This document shows positions 1 to 8,320 of a stretch of DNA of 64,000 bases, piece by piece (positions within the stretch are counted from its first letter, which is position 1; every line of letters starts with the position of its first letter). Both the position numbers and the translations under genes were made by a program. The stretch comes from Maribacter arcticus (GTDB lineage Bacteria > Bacteroidota > Bacteroidia > Flavobacteriales > Flavobacteriaceae), in assembly GCF_900167935.1 (NCBI RefSeq), contig NZ_FUYL01000005.1, forward strand, positions 124,001 through 188,000. Direction: 5' to 3'. The notes under the pieces are model-generated. The model saw only the letters and a list, made by a program, of their open reading frames with translations. It did no database searches and was not told the origin of the DNA.

Positions 1-295
1 TTACTTGTGTTGCAGTAGCATTCATCGCATAGATGTCTGATAAGTTCACTATGATAGCTTTGTAGCCTAAGTGTTTTAATGGCATATATGCAAGATCGAA
101 ATGCACACCTTCTATTAATAAATCAGTACTAATGACTGTTTTTTTGTCTTTAAAATCTAAAACGGCAGCATCATCACCAATACCTTTTAAAGTAGATTTT
201 TGCTCAATTTTAAAGTCCTTTGTAAGATGTTCTATCAGGCCAAATTCACCTAATTTCTCTAAGGATGTCTTTTCTTGATTCTTGTCTTCTAGCAT
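1..295 (-). CDS. thiL: Thiamine-monophosphate kinase ThiL (partial, 5' part only)
   Basis: Reading the complement from an ATG at 295 gives 98 codons that stay open to the window edge, so the gene continues to the left. The product matches the N-terminus of ThiL, which phosphorylates thiamine monophosphate to thiamine pyrophosphate in the cytosol. Visible hallmarks are the KGIGDDAAVL loop, the STDLLIEGVHF segment that binds Mg-ATP in this AIR-synthase-like fold, and the NLSDIYAMNA helix. All three occur in the expected order and spacing of the family. The C-terminal substrate domain lies outside the window. The next gene upstream on this strand is separated by a terminator, so thiL is probably transcribed on its own. 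The family call is firm. Confidence 0.9.
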   Translation of the reverse strand, partial: MLEDKNQEKTSLEKLGEFGLIEHLTKDFKIEQKSTLKGIGDDAAVLDFKDKKTVISTDLLIEGVHFDLAYMPLKHLGYKAIIVNLSDIYAMNATATQV

Positions 296-332
296 GCTGC
301 AAAAATAAGAAGTATTACTAGACCAAGGACAT

Positions 333-364
333 AAAAAAAACCGAAGCTTTTCAGCCCCGGTTTT
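333..364 (-). terminator. Rho-independent terminator after the Gfo/Idh/MocA gene
   Basis: Read on the minus strand, an 11-bp stem (AAACCGGGGCT / AGCTTCGGTTT, with two G-U pairs in RNA) closes a GAAA tetraloop and is followed by a run of T. It lies about 25 nt after the stop at 388 and before thiL, so it should separate the two transcription units. Confidence 0.85.
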
Positions 365-387
365 ACTACTAAAATTTAGAATTAAAT

Positions 388-1845
388 CTATCCTACTGAA
401 TAACCATCTCTATAAGTACGCTTAACGTATTTATTCGCTGGTTCGAAATTGGTAATTTTCATATTTGCGGCATCCCACTGTAAGCGTTTTCTACCGTGGT
501 ATTGTTTGCCGCTACCCCAGAAGCTTTGATTTTCAACTGTAGGGTCTACTTCGAAGTATGATTTTAATGCCAAGTTACCGATAAGAATACTCTCAGTAAA
601 CGGACCTGCATAATCGAATGAAGAACTGGTTTCTGCATTTCCATAACCCGCCATACAAGCATTTACCCATTGTAAATAATGACCTTCTGGTACACGTGCT
701 ATAGTTTGTTCTACCTCGAACTGTTCGTTTAAACTTAATGGAAGAAGTCTAGGGTTTGCACCATAACAATCTGCCATTAATTTTCCTTTGGTGCCAATAA
801 ATAAAACACCACCATCCCAGTTTCCTAAAGCTTCATCATCGCCTAGTTCTTCTGGTCTTTCAGGCAGTAAACCACCATCCATCCAAGTAACTTTTATTTT
901 ACCTTTTCCATCTGTTCTTGGGTAGCTTAAATGTATTTTGCTAGAGTTCGGAAAACTTTTTGGATAATCGGCAGTTTCGAACTTCCCTTTAAAAGAATCT
1001 GAAACACTGCATTCTACGGTATCAGGATACAATATTGGCAATATTCTGTAAACCGGATCCATAATATGACAAGCCATATCGCCTAGAGCTCCGGTACCAA
1101 AATCTGACCATCCTCTCCAATCAAAAGGTAAATATGCGTTGTTATAATCTCGCATTGCTGCGGTACCTAACCAAAGATCCCAATTTAAACCTTTTGGCAC
1201 TCTGTCTTTTTTAGTAGGGGTTTGCAATGCTTGTGGCCAAATAGCTCTGTTTGTCCAACATTTTACGGTATGTACTTCACCTATGATTCCTGTATCATAA
1301 ATTTCTTTCATGGTTCGAACACCATCTCCAGAACCACCTTGGTTACCCATTTGAGTAACTACTTGGAATTTTTTAGCAGCTTCGGTCAGCATTCTAGCTT
1401 CCCAAATATCATGGGTTAAAGGTTTCTGTACATATACATGCTTGCCCATTGACATTGCCTGGTAAGCTGCAACAGCATGGTTGTGATCAGGAGTAGAAAC
1501 AGATACAGCATCGATATTGTCTCCTTCTTTTTCTAGCATTTCTCTAAAATCATTGAAATAACTAGCTTTTGGGAATGCTTCTCTAGAGGCAATTGCTTGT
1601 CTGTCGTCAACATCACAAAGTGATACAATATTTACATTCGGACTCTCAGCAAAGGAGGCAATGTCGCTTTGTCCTTTGCCGCCCACACCAATTCCCGCAA
1701 TGTTTAGTTTATCGCTTGGAGCTATAAAACCAGGACCGCCCAAGACATGCCTGGGTACAATCATGAATCCGGCCGCCGCCATACCGGTATTTTTCATAAA
1801 TTTTCGACGCGAGTTCTTTTTTAAATTCGTCTTTTTGCTTGACAT
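388..1845 (-). CDS. Tat-exported Gfo/Idh/MocA family oxidoreductase
   Basis: The product has 485 residues. The reading frame extends to a TTG at 1896, but the ATG at 1845 places a twin-arginine motif (RRKF, residues 13-16) and hydrophobic stretch (MAAAGFMIVP) at the N-terminus as expected, so I use it. A Rossmann NAD(P)-binding loop GIGVGG is at 51-56. The usual EKP motif of the family is QKP at 140-142, with the lysine kept. The C-terminal half is the alpha/beta substrate domain. Family members oxidise or reduce sugars and cyclitols, or act as glycosidases through a redox cycle; the substrate here cannot be read from sequence. Tat export implies that it folds with NAD(P) before crossing to the periplasm. 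It appears to be monocistronic. Confidence 0.88.
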   Translation of the reverse strand: MSSKKTNLKKNSRRKFMKNTGMAAAGFMIVPRHVLGGPGFIAPSDKLNIAGIGVGGKGQSDIASFAESPNVNIVSLCDVDDRQAIASREAFPKASYFNDFREMLEKEGDNIDAVSVSTPDHNHAVAAYQAMSMGKHVYVQKPLTHDIWEARMLTEAAKKFQVVTQMGNQGGSGDGVRTMKEIYDTGIIGEVHTVKCWTNRAIWPQALQTPTKKDRVPKGLNWDLWLGTAAMRDYNNAYLPFDWRGWSDFGTGALGDMACHIMDPVYRILPILYPDTVECSVSDSFKGKFETADYPKSFPNSSKIHLSYPRTDGKGKIKVTWMDGGLLPERPEELGDDEALGNWDGGVLFIGTKGKLMADCYGANPRLLPLSLNEQFEVEQTIARVPEGHYLQWVNACMAGYGNAETSSSFDYAGPFTESILIGNLALKSYFEVDPTVENQSFWGSGKQYHGRKRLQWDAANMKITNFEPANKYVKRTYRDGYSVG

Positions 1846-1985
1846 AAAATGAAGTTGTTTTAGTTGCTTGATTATTTGGACTTCAAGATAATTCAATTAA
1901 GTCAATTACTTGAAGGTCGTTGCAGTTTTATGATTATTGAAACAATGCAATTAGTATCTTTAAGTATTGAAATTAAATCAATTAC

Positions 1986-3242
1986 ATGAAAAGGGGACTT
2001 TGGTTTTTAACATTTATTGTGATTTTCGGATGCTCTTCAGATGACAATATGGAAGTTGAGGTTGACGACCAAATGGAAGAACAAGTAGAAGAAACACCAC
2101 CTTCAGAAAATAACATGACCGCTATTGTGCCATGTGAAAATGGAATGGCGGGTATTTACCCTTGTAACGGATATGATTTAGTCGCCCATATTTCTCTAGG
2201 CGAAATGTCTGCTGAGGAAGGTAATGATATCTGGGGTTGGACGGATGCCGAAAGTGGTAAAGAATACGCGTTAATGGGGTTAGATAATGGAACCGCTTTT
2301 ATAGATATATCAGATGCAGTAAAGCCTATTTACCTTGGTAAGCTGCCTACTGCCACAAGTTCAAGTCCATGGAGAGATGTGAAAATTTATGGAGACTTTG
2401 CCTATATCGTATCAGAAGCTAATGGTCATGGCGTTCAAGTTTTTGACTTAAAAAAATTGCGAATCGTAAGTAATCCTCCTCAAATATTCTCTGCTGATGG
2501 GCGTTATACAGCCTTGGGGAATGCGCATAATATTGTGATTAATGAAGCATCTGGTTTTGCGTACCCTGTTGGCACCGATAGAGATGATCAGTTTAATGGT
2601 GGGGTGCATTTTTTAAATCTTGAAAACCCTATAGCCCCTGCTTTAGCCGGTGGCTGGGGGTTGAATGGGTATACGCATGATGCTCAGGTCATTACTTATA
2701 ATGGTCCTGATAATGCCTATGTAGGGGCAGAAATATTTGTGGGTGCAAATGAGGATCAGGTAGTGGTGGTAGATATTTCAAATAAGAATGCACCTGTAAC
2801 TTTAGCCAACTTGCCTTATCCAAATATTGGATATACACATCAAGGTTGGTTTACAGAGGATCATCGTTATTTTATATTGGGAGATGAGTTAGATGAGGTT
2901 CGGCAAGGGTTTAGAACACGTACCCTTATTTTTGATATGTTAGATTTAGATAATCCGGTTTTACATTATACCTATTTGGGTCCAACAAATGCAATTGACC
3001 ACAACGGATATGTTTTAGGTGATGAATTTTTCTTAGCAAATTATACGGCAGGTGTCCGTGTTTTAGATATTACCGAAATTGAAGGTAAAACAATAATTGA
3101 GAAGGCATTTTTTGACACCTATCCTGCTAATAATAATACACAATTTGCAGGAGTTTGGAGTGTTTACCCCTATTTTGAAAGCAGTAATATTATCATTAGT
3201 GACATTAATAGCGGGTTTTTTATAATCCAAAAATCAAATTAA
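1986..3242 (+). CDS. Choice-of-anchor B family lipoprotein (LVIVD-type propeller)
   Basis: This 418-residue protein starts with a lipoprotein signal (IVIFGCSS, lipidated Cys about residue 16) followed by an acidic linker, so it is probably an outer-membrane or surface lipoprotein. The body contains repeated VxVxDISNxxxP/xLGxLP blades resembling LVIVD beta-propeller repeats and conserved blocks such as AHNIVINE, TGYTHDAQV-like GYTHDAQVI, YTHQGWFTED and IDHNGYV that are characteristic of the choice-of-anchor B family. No enzymatic function is established for the family and I do not infer one. The next gene starts 2 nt after this stop, so the two lipoproteins are co-transcribed and perhaps act together at the cell surface. 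Confidence 0.82.
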   Translation: MKRGLWFLTFIVIFGCSSDDNMEVEVDDQMEEQVEETPPSENNMTAIVPCENGMAGIYPCNGYDLVAHISLGEMSAEEGNDIWGWTDAESGKEYALMGLDNGTAFIDISDAVKPIYLGKLPTATSSSPWRDVKIYGDFAYIVSEANGHGVQVFDLKKLRIVSNPPQIFSADGRYTALGNAHNIVINEASGFAYPVGTDRDDQFNGGVHFLNLENPIAPALAGGWGLNGYTHDAQVITYNGPDNAYVGAEIFVGANEDQVVVVDISNKNAPVTLANLPYPNIGYTHQGWFTEDHRYFILGDELDEVRQGFRTRTLIFDMLDLDNPVLHYTYLGPTNAIDHNGYVLGDEFFLANYTAGVRVLDITEIEGKTIIEKAFFDTYPANNNTQFAGVWSVYPYFESSNIIISDINSGFFIIQKSN

Positions 3243-3244
3243 TT

Positions 3245-4588
3245 ATGCGAAAGGTATTTTTACTAGTACTCGCTTGTTTCATCTTTTCTTGTGCAAAAGA
3301 AGAAGCTGAAATTGCATTTGACTCATTAAATACTGAATTTAAGGGAGAACTTGATTTTATTAAAAATTTTGGAGGTAGTGGTAATGAAAGTACCCAGGCA
3401 ATTATAAAAACCACCGACGGCGGTTTTGCAATTTTAGGATATACAGGAAGTACTAATGGTGATATCTCAACAAAAGCTAAAGAAGAAAATGATTATTGGT
3501 TATTGAAATTTGATGAAAATTCGAATTTGCAATGGAATAAAACTTACGGTGGAAGCAAAGATGATATAGGACAAAGCCTCGCTCAAACAAGTGATGGAGG
3601 CTTTATATTAACAGGCTATTCTATGAGCAGTGATGGCGATGCTTCAAATAACGAAGGCTTTCATGACAACTGGATTTTAAAGTTAGATGCTCAAGGTAAT
3701 TTGGAATGGGAAACTAGTTACGGTTTTTCAGGTCACGATCATTCGTACGATATACTTGAAGCATCGCAAGGAGGATATTTTTTTACAGGATTTTTAGATA
3801 TCACATCGGCTAGGGCGGATGGGAATACTGAAAAAGGCAATTCGTTAACTAGTCATGGCGTAGGAGAGTTTTGGGGAACGAAAATAGATGAAGAAGGTAC
3901 CGTGCAGTGGCGAGGTTATTTTGGGGGAACCAATAATGACCGGGCACACGGGGTCGTGCAAACGAAAGATGGCGGCTTTGTGATGGCAGGTTTTACGGAG
4001 AGTGATGATTTTGATATCAGTAATACCAATGGTAGCTACGATTTTTGGGTGGTTAAAGTAGATTCTTTTGGCAATCTAATTTGGGAAAAATCTTTTGGGG
4101 GCGAGGGTATTGAAGTTTCTTATGATATTGCTAAAACGTCAGATAATGGTTTTGTAGTGGTAGGTAATACTTTTAGCACCAATGGAGATATTTTATTAAA
4201 CCACGGAGAATCTGATATGTGGATGATAAAGCTTGATGAAGAGGGTAATTTGATTTGGGAACAAACGTATGGCGGTAGCCAGTTCGATTTGGCACAGGCT
4301 GTTGTTCAAAGTAAAGATGGGGGTTTTTTAATAACTGGTAATACTAAAAGCGATGATAAAGACAGTTCATTAAATAATGGTGAAAATGATATTTGGTTGG
4401 TTAAAACCAATGCTTTTGGTGACCTTGTTTGGGAAAAATCTTTTGGAGGTTCTGGACTGGATTTTGGTTTTGATCTTCTTGAAAATACAGACGGCAGTAT
4501 ACTTATTGTAGGCGAATCTTCAAGTACGGATTTCGGTTCAATATCTTCTAAAGGAAATTCAGACTTAATTCTTCTTAAAATCAAATAG
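3245..4588 (+). CDS. Seven-repeat propeller lipoprotein
   Basis: The 447-residue product has a lipoprotein signal (FIFSC, Cys about residue 16). The rest is built from seven repeats of about 55-60 residues with the pattern W-x-K-x-(Y/F)-GG-S...DGGF-x-x-x-G-x-T-x-S...D-x-W-(L/I)-x-K-x-D-x-x-G-N-L-x-W. Seven blades fit a closed seven-bladed beta-propeller, and the final short repeat ending at LILLKIK would close the ring with the first. I recognise the repeat type as common in secreted Bacteroidota proteins but not a specific function. There is no T9SS C-terminal domain, so the lipid anchor should hold it at the envelope. It is translationally close-coupled to the upstream choice-of-anchor B gene. 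Confidence 0.75.
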   Translation: MRKVFLLVLACFIFSCAKEEAEIAFDSLNTEFKGELDFIKNFGGSGNESTQAIIKTTDGGFAILGYTGSTNGDISTKAKEENDYWLLKFDENSNLQWNKTYGGSKDDIGQSLAQTSDGGFILTGYSMSSDGDASNNEGFHDNWILKLDAQGNLEWETSYGFSGHDHSYDILEASQGGYFFTGFLDITSARADGNTEKGNSLTSHGVGEFWGTKIDEEGTVQWRGYFGGTNNDRAHGVVQTKDGGFVMAGFTESDDFDISNTNGSYDFWVVKVDSFGNLIWEKSFGGEGIEVSYDIAKTSDNGFVVVGNTFSTNGDILLNHGESDMWMIKLDEEGNLIWEQTYGGSQFDLAQAVVQSKDGGFLITGNTKSDDKDSSLNNGENDIWLVKTNAFGDLVWEKSFGGSGLDFGFDLLENTDGSILIVGESSSTDFGSISSKGNSDLILLKIK

Positions 4589-4674
4589 TCGCTTCCGGTA
4601 TTTCTTATAGTATTTCTCTATGAATACATACGTTATAATAATGTTAGAGCCGATGGGAAAACTTATATATACCG

Positions 4675-4705
4675 TATATTTGAAAACTATTTAGATTAAA
4701 TCTAG
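4675..4705 (+). promoter_or_regulatory. suf promoter/operator copy 1 (31-bp repeat)
   Basis: The repeat begins with a perfect Bacteroidota -7 box TATATTTG (4675-4682). It runs directly into a palindrome TATTTAGA (4688-4695), N5, TCTAGATA (4701-4708), with 7 of 8 symmetric positions. It is repeated exactly 72 bp downstream with one mismatch. A repressor at this palindrome would cover the transcription start. The regulator is not known from the sequence. Confidence 0.65.
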
Positions 4706-4746
4706 ATAATAATATTAGGTTTGATGAAAAAAACCGACTTATAGAT

Positions 4747-4777
4747 TATATTTGTAAACTATTTAGATTAAATCTAG
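4747..4777 (+). promoter_or_regulatory. suf promoter/operator copy 2 (31-bp repeat)
   Basis: This second copy again carries a TATATTTG -7 box (4747-4754) followed by TATTTAGA (4760-4767), N5 and TCTAGTTA (4773-4780). The palindrome ends 3 nt before the sufA ATG at 4784. Transcription from this copy would give a leader of roughly 20-25 nt, and the palindrome would overlap the start site and leader. Confidence 0.65.
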
Positions 4778-4783
4778 TTAATT

Positions 4784-5113
4784 ATGATTCAAGTATCAGA
4801 AACGGCAAAACAAAAAGTCATCAACCTTATGACAGAAGGAGGTTTTGATGCGACAACTGATTATGTGCGTGTTGGAGTGAAGAGTGGTGGATGCAGTGGA
4901 TTATCTTATGAGTTAGACTTCGACAATAAGAAGGATGATACTGATAAGGTTTTTGAAGACAACAACGTGCGAATTATTGTAGACAAAAAAAGTTTTTTAT
5001 ATTTAGTAGGTACTGTTTTGGAATACTCTGGTGGTCTCAACGGTAAGGGTTTTGTTTTTAATAACCCAAATGCTCAACGAACTTGTGGTTGTGGCGAGAG
5101 TTTTTCATTATAA
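4784..5113 (+). CDS. sufA: SufA/HesB-type iron-sulfur carrier
   Basis: The product has 109 residues, a normal length for A-type Fe-S carriers. These receive an Fe-S cluster from the SufBCD scaffold and hand it to apo-proteins in the cytosol. The three cluster-ligand cysteines are present: Cys37 in SGGCSGL and Cys101/Cys103 in the C-terminal CGCG. It is the first gene of the suf unit, 46 nt upstream of sufB. It sits directly behind the duplicated promoter/palindrome, so it should be the gene most directly controlled by it. Whether it is orthologous to SufA, IscA or ErpA of other bacteria cannot be decided from sequence; context favours SufA. Confidence 0.93.
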   Translation: MIQVSETAKQKVINLMTEGGFDATTDYVRVGVKSGGCSGLSYELDFDNKKDDTDKVFEDNNVRIIVDKKSFLYLVGTVLEYSGGLNGKGFVFNNPNAQRTCGCGESFSL

Positions 5114-5159
5114 ATCGATAATTGTTAATTGAGTAAAACCAATTGACCAATTAAATTAT

Positions 5160-6605
5160 ATGGCATATACAGAAGAAGAATTAAAAAAAGAACTTGAAAC
5201 CAAAGAGTACGAATATGGTTTCTATACAGATATTGAATCTGACACCTTTCCTATTGGCTTAAGCGAAGAAATTGTTATTGCCATTTCAAAGAAAAAAGAA
5301 GAGCCAGAGTGGATGACTGACTGGCGTTTAGAAGCTTTTCGAATTTGGGAAAAAATGGTAGAACCTGAATGGGCAAATGTCCATTATGAAAAACCAAATT
5401 TTCAGGCGATTAGTTATTATTCTGCTCCAAAAGCTGCAGACCCTAATAAATCATTAGATGATGTAGATCCTGATTTGTTGGAAATGTATCGCAAGCTTGG
5501 TATTTCGGTTGATGAGCAAAAGAAATTGCAAAATGTCGCTGTTGATATTGTTGTAGATTCTGTTTCTGTCGCAACAACCTTCAAGAAGACGTTGGCAGAA
5601 AAGGGAATTATTTTTATGCCTATTTCAGAGGCTATTCAAGAGTATCCAGAACTGGTAAAGAAATATATGGGCACGGTTGTGCCAAAGACTGATAATTTTT
5701 ATGCCGCTTTAAATTCAGCGGTCTTTACAGATGGTAGTTTCTGTTATATTCCAAAAGGTGTACGTTGCCCAATGGAGCTTTCAACTTACTTTAGAATCAA
5801 TCAGGCTGGTACAGGTCAGTTCGAACGTACCTTGTTAATTGCCGATGAAGATAGTTATGTAAGTTATTTAGAAGGTTGTACCGCTCCATCAAGAGATGAG
5901 AATCAACTGCATGCCGCCGTAGTAGAATTGATTGCTTTAGACGGTGCAGAAATTAAGTACTCAACAGTACAGAATTGGTTTCCTGGTAATAAAGAAGGTA
6001 AAGGAGGGGTGTTCAACTTCGTTACTAAAAGAGCGTTATGTGAAAAGAATGCCAAAGTATCTTGGACACAAGTTGAAACAGGTTCGGCCGTAACTTGGAA
6101 ATATCCATCTTGTATCTTAAAAGGAGATAATTCTATCGGAGAATTTTATTCAATTGCGGTTACGAATAATTACCAACAAGCAGATACCGGTACCAAAATG
6201 ATTCATTTGGGCAAGAATACAAGAAGTACCATTATTTCAAAAGGTATTTCTGCTGGAAAATCACAGAATAGTTACCGTGGTTTGGTACAGATAAATAGTC
6301 GTGCTGACAATGCTCGAAACTTTTCTCAATGTGATTCCTTGTTGATGGGTAACGAATGTGGAGCTCATACATTTCCATATATAGAAGTAAAAAATAAGTC
6401 TGCCCAGATAGAACACGAGGCTACAACAAGTAAGATTGGTGAAGATCAAATATTTTATTGCAACCAAAGAGGGATACCTACTGAAAAGGCAATTGCATTA
6501 ATTGTAAATGGATTCAGTAAAGAAGTACTGAATAAATTACCGATGGAGTTTGCCGTAGAGGCTCAAAAGCTTTTGGAAATTAGTTTAGAGGGTTCTGTAG
6601 GATAA
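5160..6605 (+). CDS. sufB: Fe-S scaffold protein SufB
   Basis: This 481-residue protein is a full-length SufB, the core scaffold of the SufBC2D complex on which cytosolic Fe-S clusters are built using sulfur from SufS-SufE. Recognisable blocks are the [26 protein letters not shown] segment (about residues 180-205), the EGCTAP motif (about 238-243) and the C-terminal [12 protein letters not shown]...RGIP region shared with SufD. The start ATG at 5160 gives the standard N-terminus. The gene is followed after 13 nt by an MBL-fold lipoprotein gene rather than sufC, which is unusual for the operon. Confidence 0.97.
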   Translation: MAYTEEELKKELETKEYEYGFYTDIESDTFPIGLSEEIVIAISKKKEEPEWMTDWRLEAFRIWEKMVEPEWANVHYEKPNFQAISYYSAPKAADPNKSLDDVDPDLLEMYRKLGISVDEQKKLQNVAVDIVVDSVSVATTFKKTLAEKGIIFMPISEAIQEYPELVKKYMGTVVPKTDNFYAALNSAVFTDGSFCYIPKGVRCPMELSTYFRINQAGTGQFERTLLIADEDSYVSYLEGCTAPSRDENQLHAAVVELIALDGAEIKYSTVQNWFPGNKEGKGGVFNFVTKRALCEKNAKVSWTQVETGSAVTWKYPSCILKGDNSIGEFYSIAVTNNYQQADTGTKMIHLGKNTRSTIISKGISAGKSQNSYRGLVQINSRADNARNFSQCDSLLMGNECGAHTFPYIEVKNKSAQIEHEATTSKIGEDQIFYCNQRGIPTEKAIALIVNGFSKEVLNKLPMEFAVEAQKLLEISLEGSVG

Positions 6606-6618
6606 ATTGAAAATAATA

Positions 6619-7491
6619 ATGAAAAATTTTTTAATCATAGTAGTACTTTTTGTGGCATATAGCTGTAAAGAAAACAAGAGCAAAACCAAGGAGGCAATAG
6701 CTTCTGAGGAGGTAGCAAAGCCAGAGGTGAAATTATACACTTTTAATGGTGGTACTGTAATGGTAAATGATTTGGAGTTATTCTCTCAGGATACGACATA
6801 TCATGGTCAGACAAAAGAATTTGCGGATCCTTTTTATGTGATAAGTCATCCGAAAGGAAATTTAATGTGGGATGCCGGACTTCCAGAAAGTTTGGTTGGA
6901 GCTGAAGCACCATTTACAACTCCAAATGGTAATTTTACGATTTCTCGAAAAGAAGGTGTTTTAGACCAGTTAAGTACTATTGGAATGTCGCCTTCGGATA
7001 TAAATTATATTGTCCTATCACATACTCATTTTGACCATACGGGTCATGCCAATGTTTTTAAAAGTTCGGTATGGTTAGTTCAAAAAAATGAACATGACTT
7101 TATTACCAGTCCAGAGATTATGGAAGGTAATGCAGATTTACATAATGCAATATCACAATTGAACAATATACAAGAACTAAATGGTGATTTTGACGTATTT
7201 GGTGATGGGACTGTGGTTATTAAAACTATGCCTGGTCATACTCCAGGACATCAAGTTTTGTATTTAGATTTAGCTGAAAACGGACCAACATTATTAACAG
7301 GTGACTTGTATCACTTTTATGAAAATAGAGAAAACAGAGGCGTTCCTAGTTTTAATACTGATGTTAATCAAACCCTTGCCAGTATGGATGTGTTTGAGGC
7401 CTATGTGAAGGAAAATAATGCAAAAGTATATATACAACACTCAAAAGAAGATTTTAATAAAATGCCTAAGGCACCAGAATATTTAAAGTAG
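6619..7491 (+). CDS. MBL-fold metallo-hydrolase lipoprotein inside the suf operon
   Basis: A TTG 12 nt upstream is in frame, but the ATG at 6619 gives a clean lipoprotein signal (LFVAYSC, Cys16), so the product is 290 residues and membrane-anchored outside the cytoplasm. The metallo-beta-lactamase fold is shown by HTHFDHTGH (residues 135-143), GHTPGH with His207, and TGDLYH with Asp229, which would bind two zinc ions. The overall pattern resembles the N-acyl-homoserine-lactone lactonase branch of the family, but many unrelated esterases and lactonases share it, so no substrate is claimed. It lies between sufB and sufC with gaps of 13 and 6 nt, hence is co-transcribed with the Fe-S machine although its product is exported. 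Confidence 0.85.
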   Translation: MKNFLIIVVLFVAYSCKENKSKTKEAIASEEVAKPEVKLYTFNGGTVMVNDLELFSQDTTYHGQTKEFADPFYVISHPKGNLMWDAGLPESLVGAEAPFTTPNGNFTISRKEGVLDQLSTIGMSPSDINYIVLSHTHFDHTGHANVFKSSVWLVQKNEHDFITSPEIMEGNADLHNAISQLNNIQELNGDFDVFGDGTVVIKTMPGHTPGHQVLYLDLAENGPTLLTGDLYHFYENRENRGVPSFNTDVNQTLASMDVFEAYVKENNAKVYIQHSKEDFNKMPKAPEYLK

Positions 7492-7497
7492 CATATT

Positions 7498-8250
7498 ATG
7501 TTGAAAATCAAAAACTTACACGCTAGCGTGGAGGATAAGGAAATATTAAGAGGAATAAACCTAGAGGTAAAGGCAGGTGAAGTACATGCAATAATGGGGC
7601 CTAATGGTTCTGGTAAAAGTACATTGGCATCTGTAATTGCTGGTAAAGATGAATTTGAAGTTACCGAAGGTTCAATTGAATTATATGGTGAAGATTTAGA
7701 GGATATTTCTCCTGAGGAAAGAGCGCATATGGGTGTTTTTCTTTCTTTTCAGTATCCTGTAGAAATACCAGGGGTTTCTGTAACCAACTTTATGAAAACT
7801 GCAATTAATGAGTCTCGTAAAGCAAAAGGTTTAGAAGATATGCCTGCAAAGGAAATGTTAAAGCTAATCCGTGAAAAATCTGAGTTATTGGAAATTGATC
7901 GTAAGTTTTTATCTAGATCATTGAATGAAGGTTTTTCTGGTGGTGAGAAAAAGCGTAATGAAATCTTTCAAATGGCAATGTTAGAGCCTAAAGTGGCCAT
8001 TTTAGATGAAACTGATTCTGGTTTAGATATCGATGCATTACGTATCGTAGCTAATGGTGTAAATAAATTGAAGAGTAAAGACAACGCCGTAATCTTAATT
8101 ACACACTACCAACGTTTGTTAGAATATATTGTACCTGATTTTGTACATGTATTGCACAATGGTAAAATCGTTAAGTCTGGTGGTAAAGAATTAGCACTTG
8201 AGCTTGAGGAGAAAGGTTACGATTGGTTAAAACAAGAAGCAACAGTATAA
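7498..8250 (+). CDS. sufC: SUF ATPase SufC
   Basis: The 250-residue product is the ABC-type ATPase that drives the SufB-SufD scaffold. Walker A is GPNGSGKST at 34-42, the ABC signature region is LNEGFSGGEKKR at 142-153, Walker B plus the catalytic Glu is VAILDETDSGLD at 166-177, and the switch histidine is in ITHYQR. The GFSGGEKKR form of the signature separates SufC from transport ATPases. The start is 6 nt after the MBL-fold gene. A hairpin lies between this gene and sufD. Confidence 0.97.
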   Translation: MLKIKNLHASVEDKEILRGINLEVKAGEVHAIMGPNGSGKSTLASVIAGKDEFEVTEGSIELYGEDLEDISPEERAHMGVFLSFQYPVEIPGVSVTNFMKTAINESRKAKGLEDMPAKEMLKLIREKSELLEIDRKFLSRSLNEGFSGGEKKRNEIFQMAMLEPKVAILDETDSGLDIDALRIVANGVNKLKSKDNAVILITHYQRLLEYIVPDFVHVLHNGKIVKSGGKELALELEEKGYDWLKQEATV

Positions 8251-8267
8251 TTTGCAGTATACAGGAT

Positions 8268-8312
8268 CAGTGAGCAGAATCTTCTGCCAACTGTAACTGA
8301 GCACTGCCAACT
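8268..8312 (+). repeat. Hairpin and 10-bp direct repeat between sufC and sufD
   Basis: The palindrome GCAGAA-TC-TTCTGC (8274-8287) can be extended by CAGT/ACTG arms to 26 bp (8268-8293), with a two-base mismatch in each arm. The decamer CTGCCAACTG occurs at 8284-8293 and again at 8303-8312. There is no T-run, so I read it as an intra-operon mRNA hairpin or a remnant of an interspersed repeat rather than a terminator. Confidence 0.5.
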
Positions 8313-8320
8313 GAAAAAGT

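Noticed and set aside
371-392. TTTAGA-N6-TCTA sequence near the end of the Gfo/Idh gene
   Set aside because: It resembles the suf palindrome, but the spacer is 6 nt and it overlaps the 3' end of a coding region just before a terminator, where an operator makes no sense.
1846-1896. Longer starts at TTG or GTG codons (1896, 6607, 9782, 14903, 16045, 21639, 25166, 27815, 30631, 38490)
   Set aside because: In each case a nearby in-frame ATG gives the family-typical N-terminus or signal peptide. Several upstream codons lie at or before the -7 box, or would overlap the neighbouring gene. Only the kinase at 50714 keeps TTG.
3360-4580. Internal repeats that could be taken for a DNA repeat array
   Set aside because: The repetition is in the protein (about 57-residue propeller blades) and is degenerate at the DNA level; it is not a CRISPR or satellite array.
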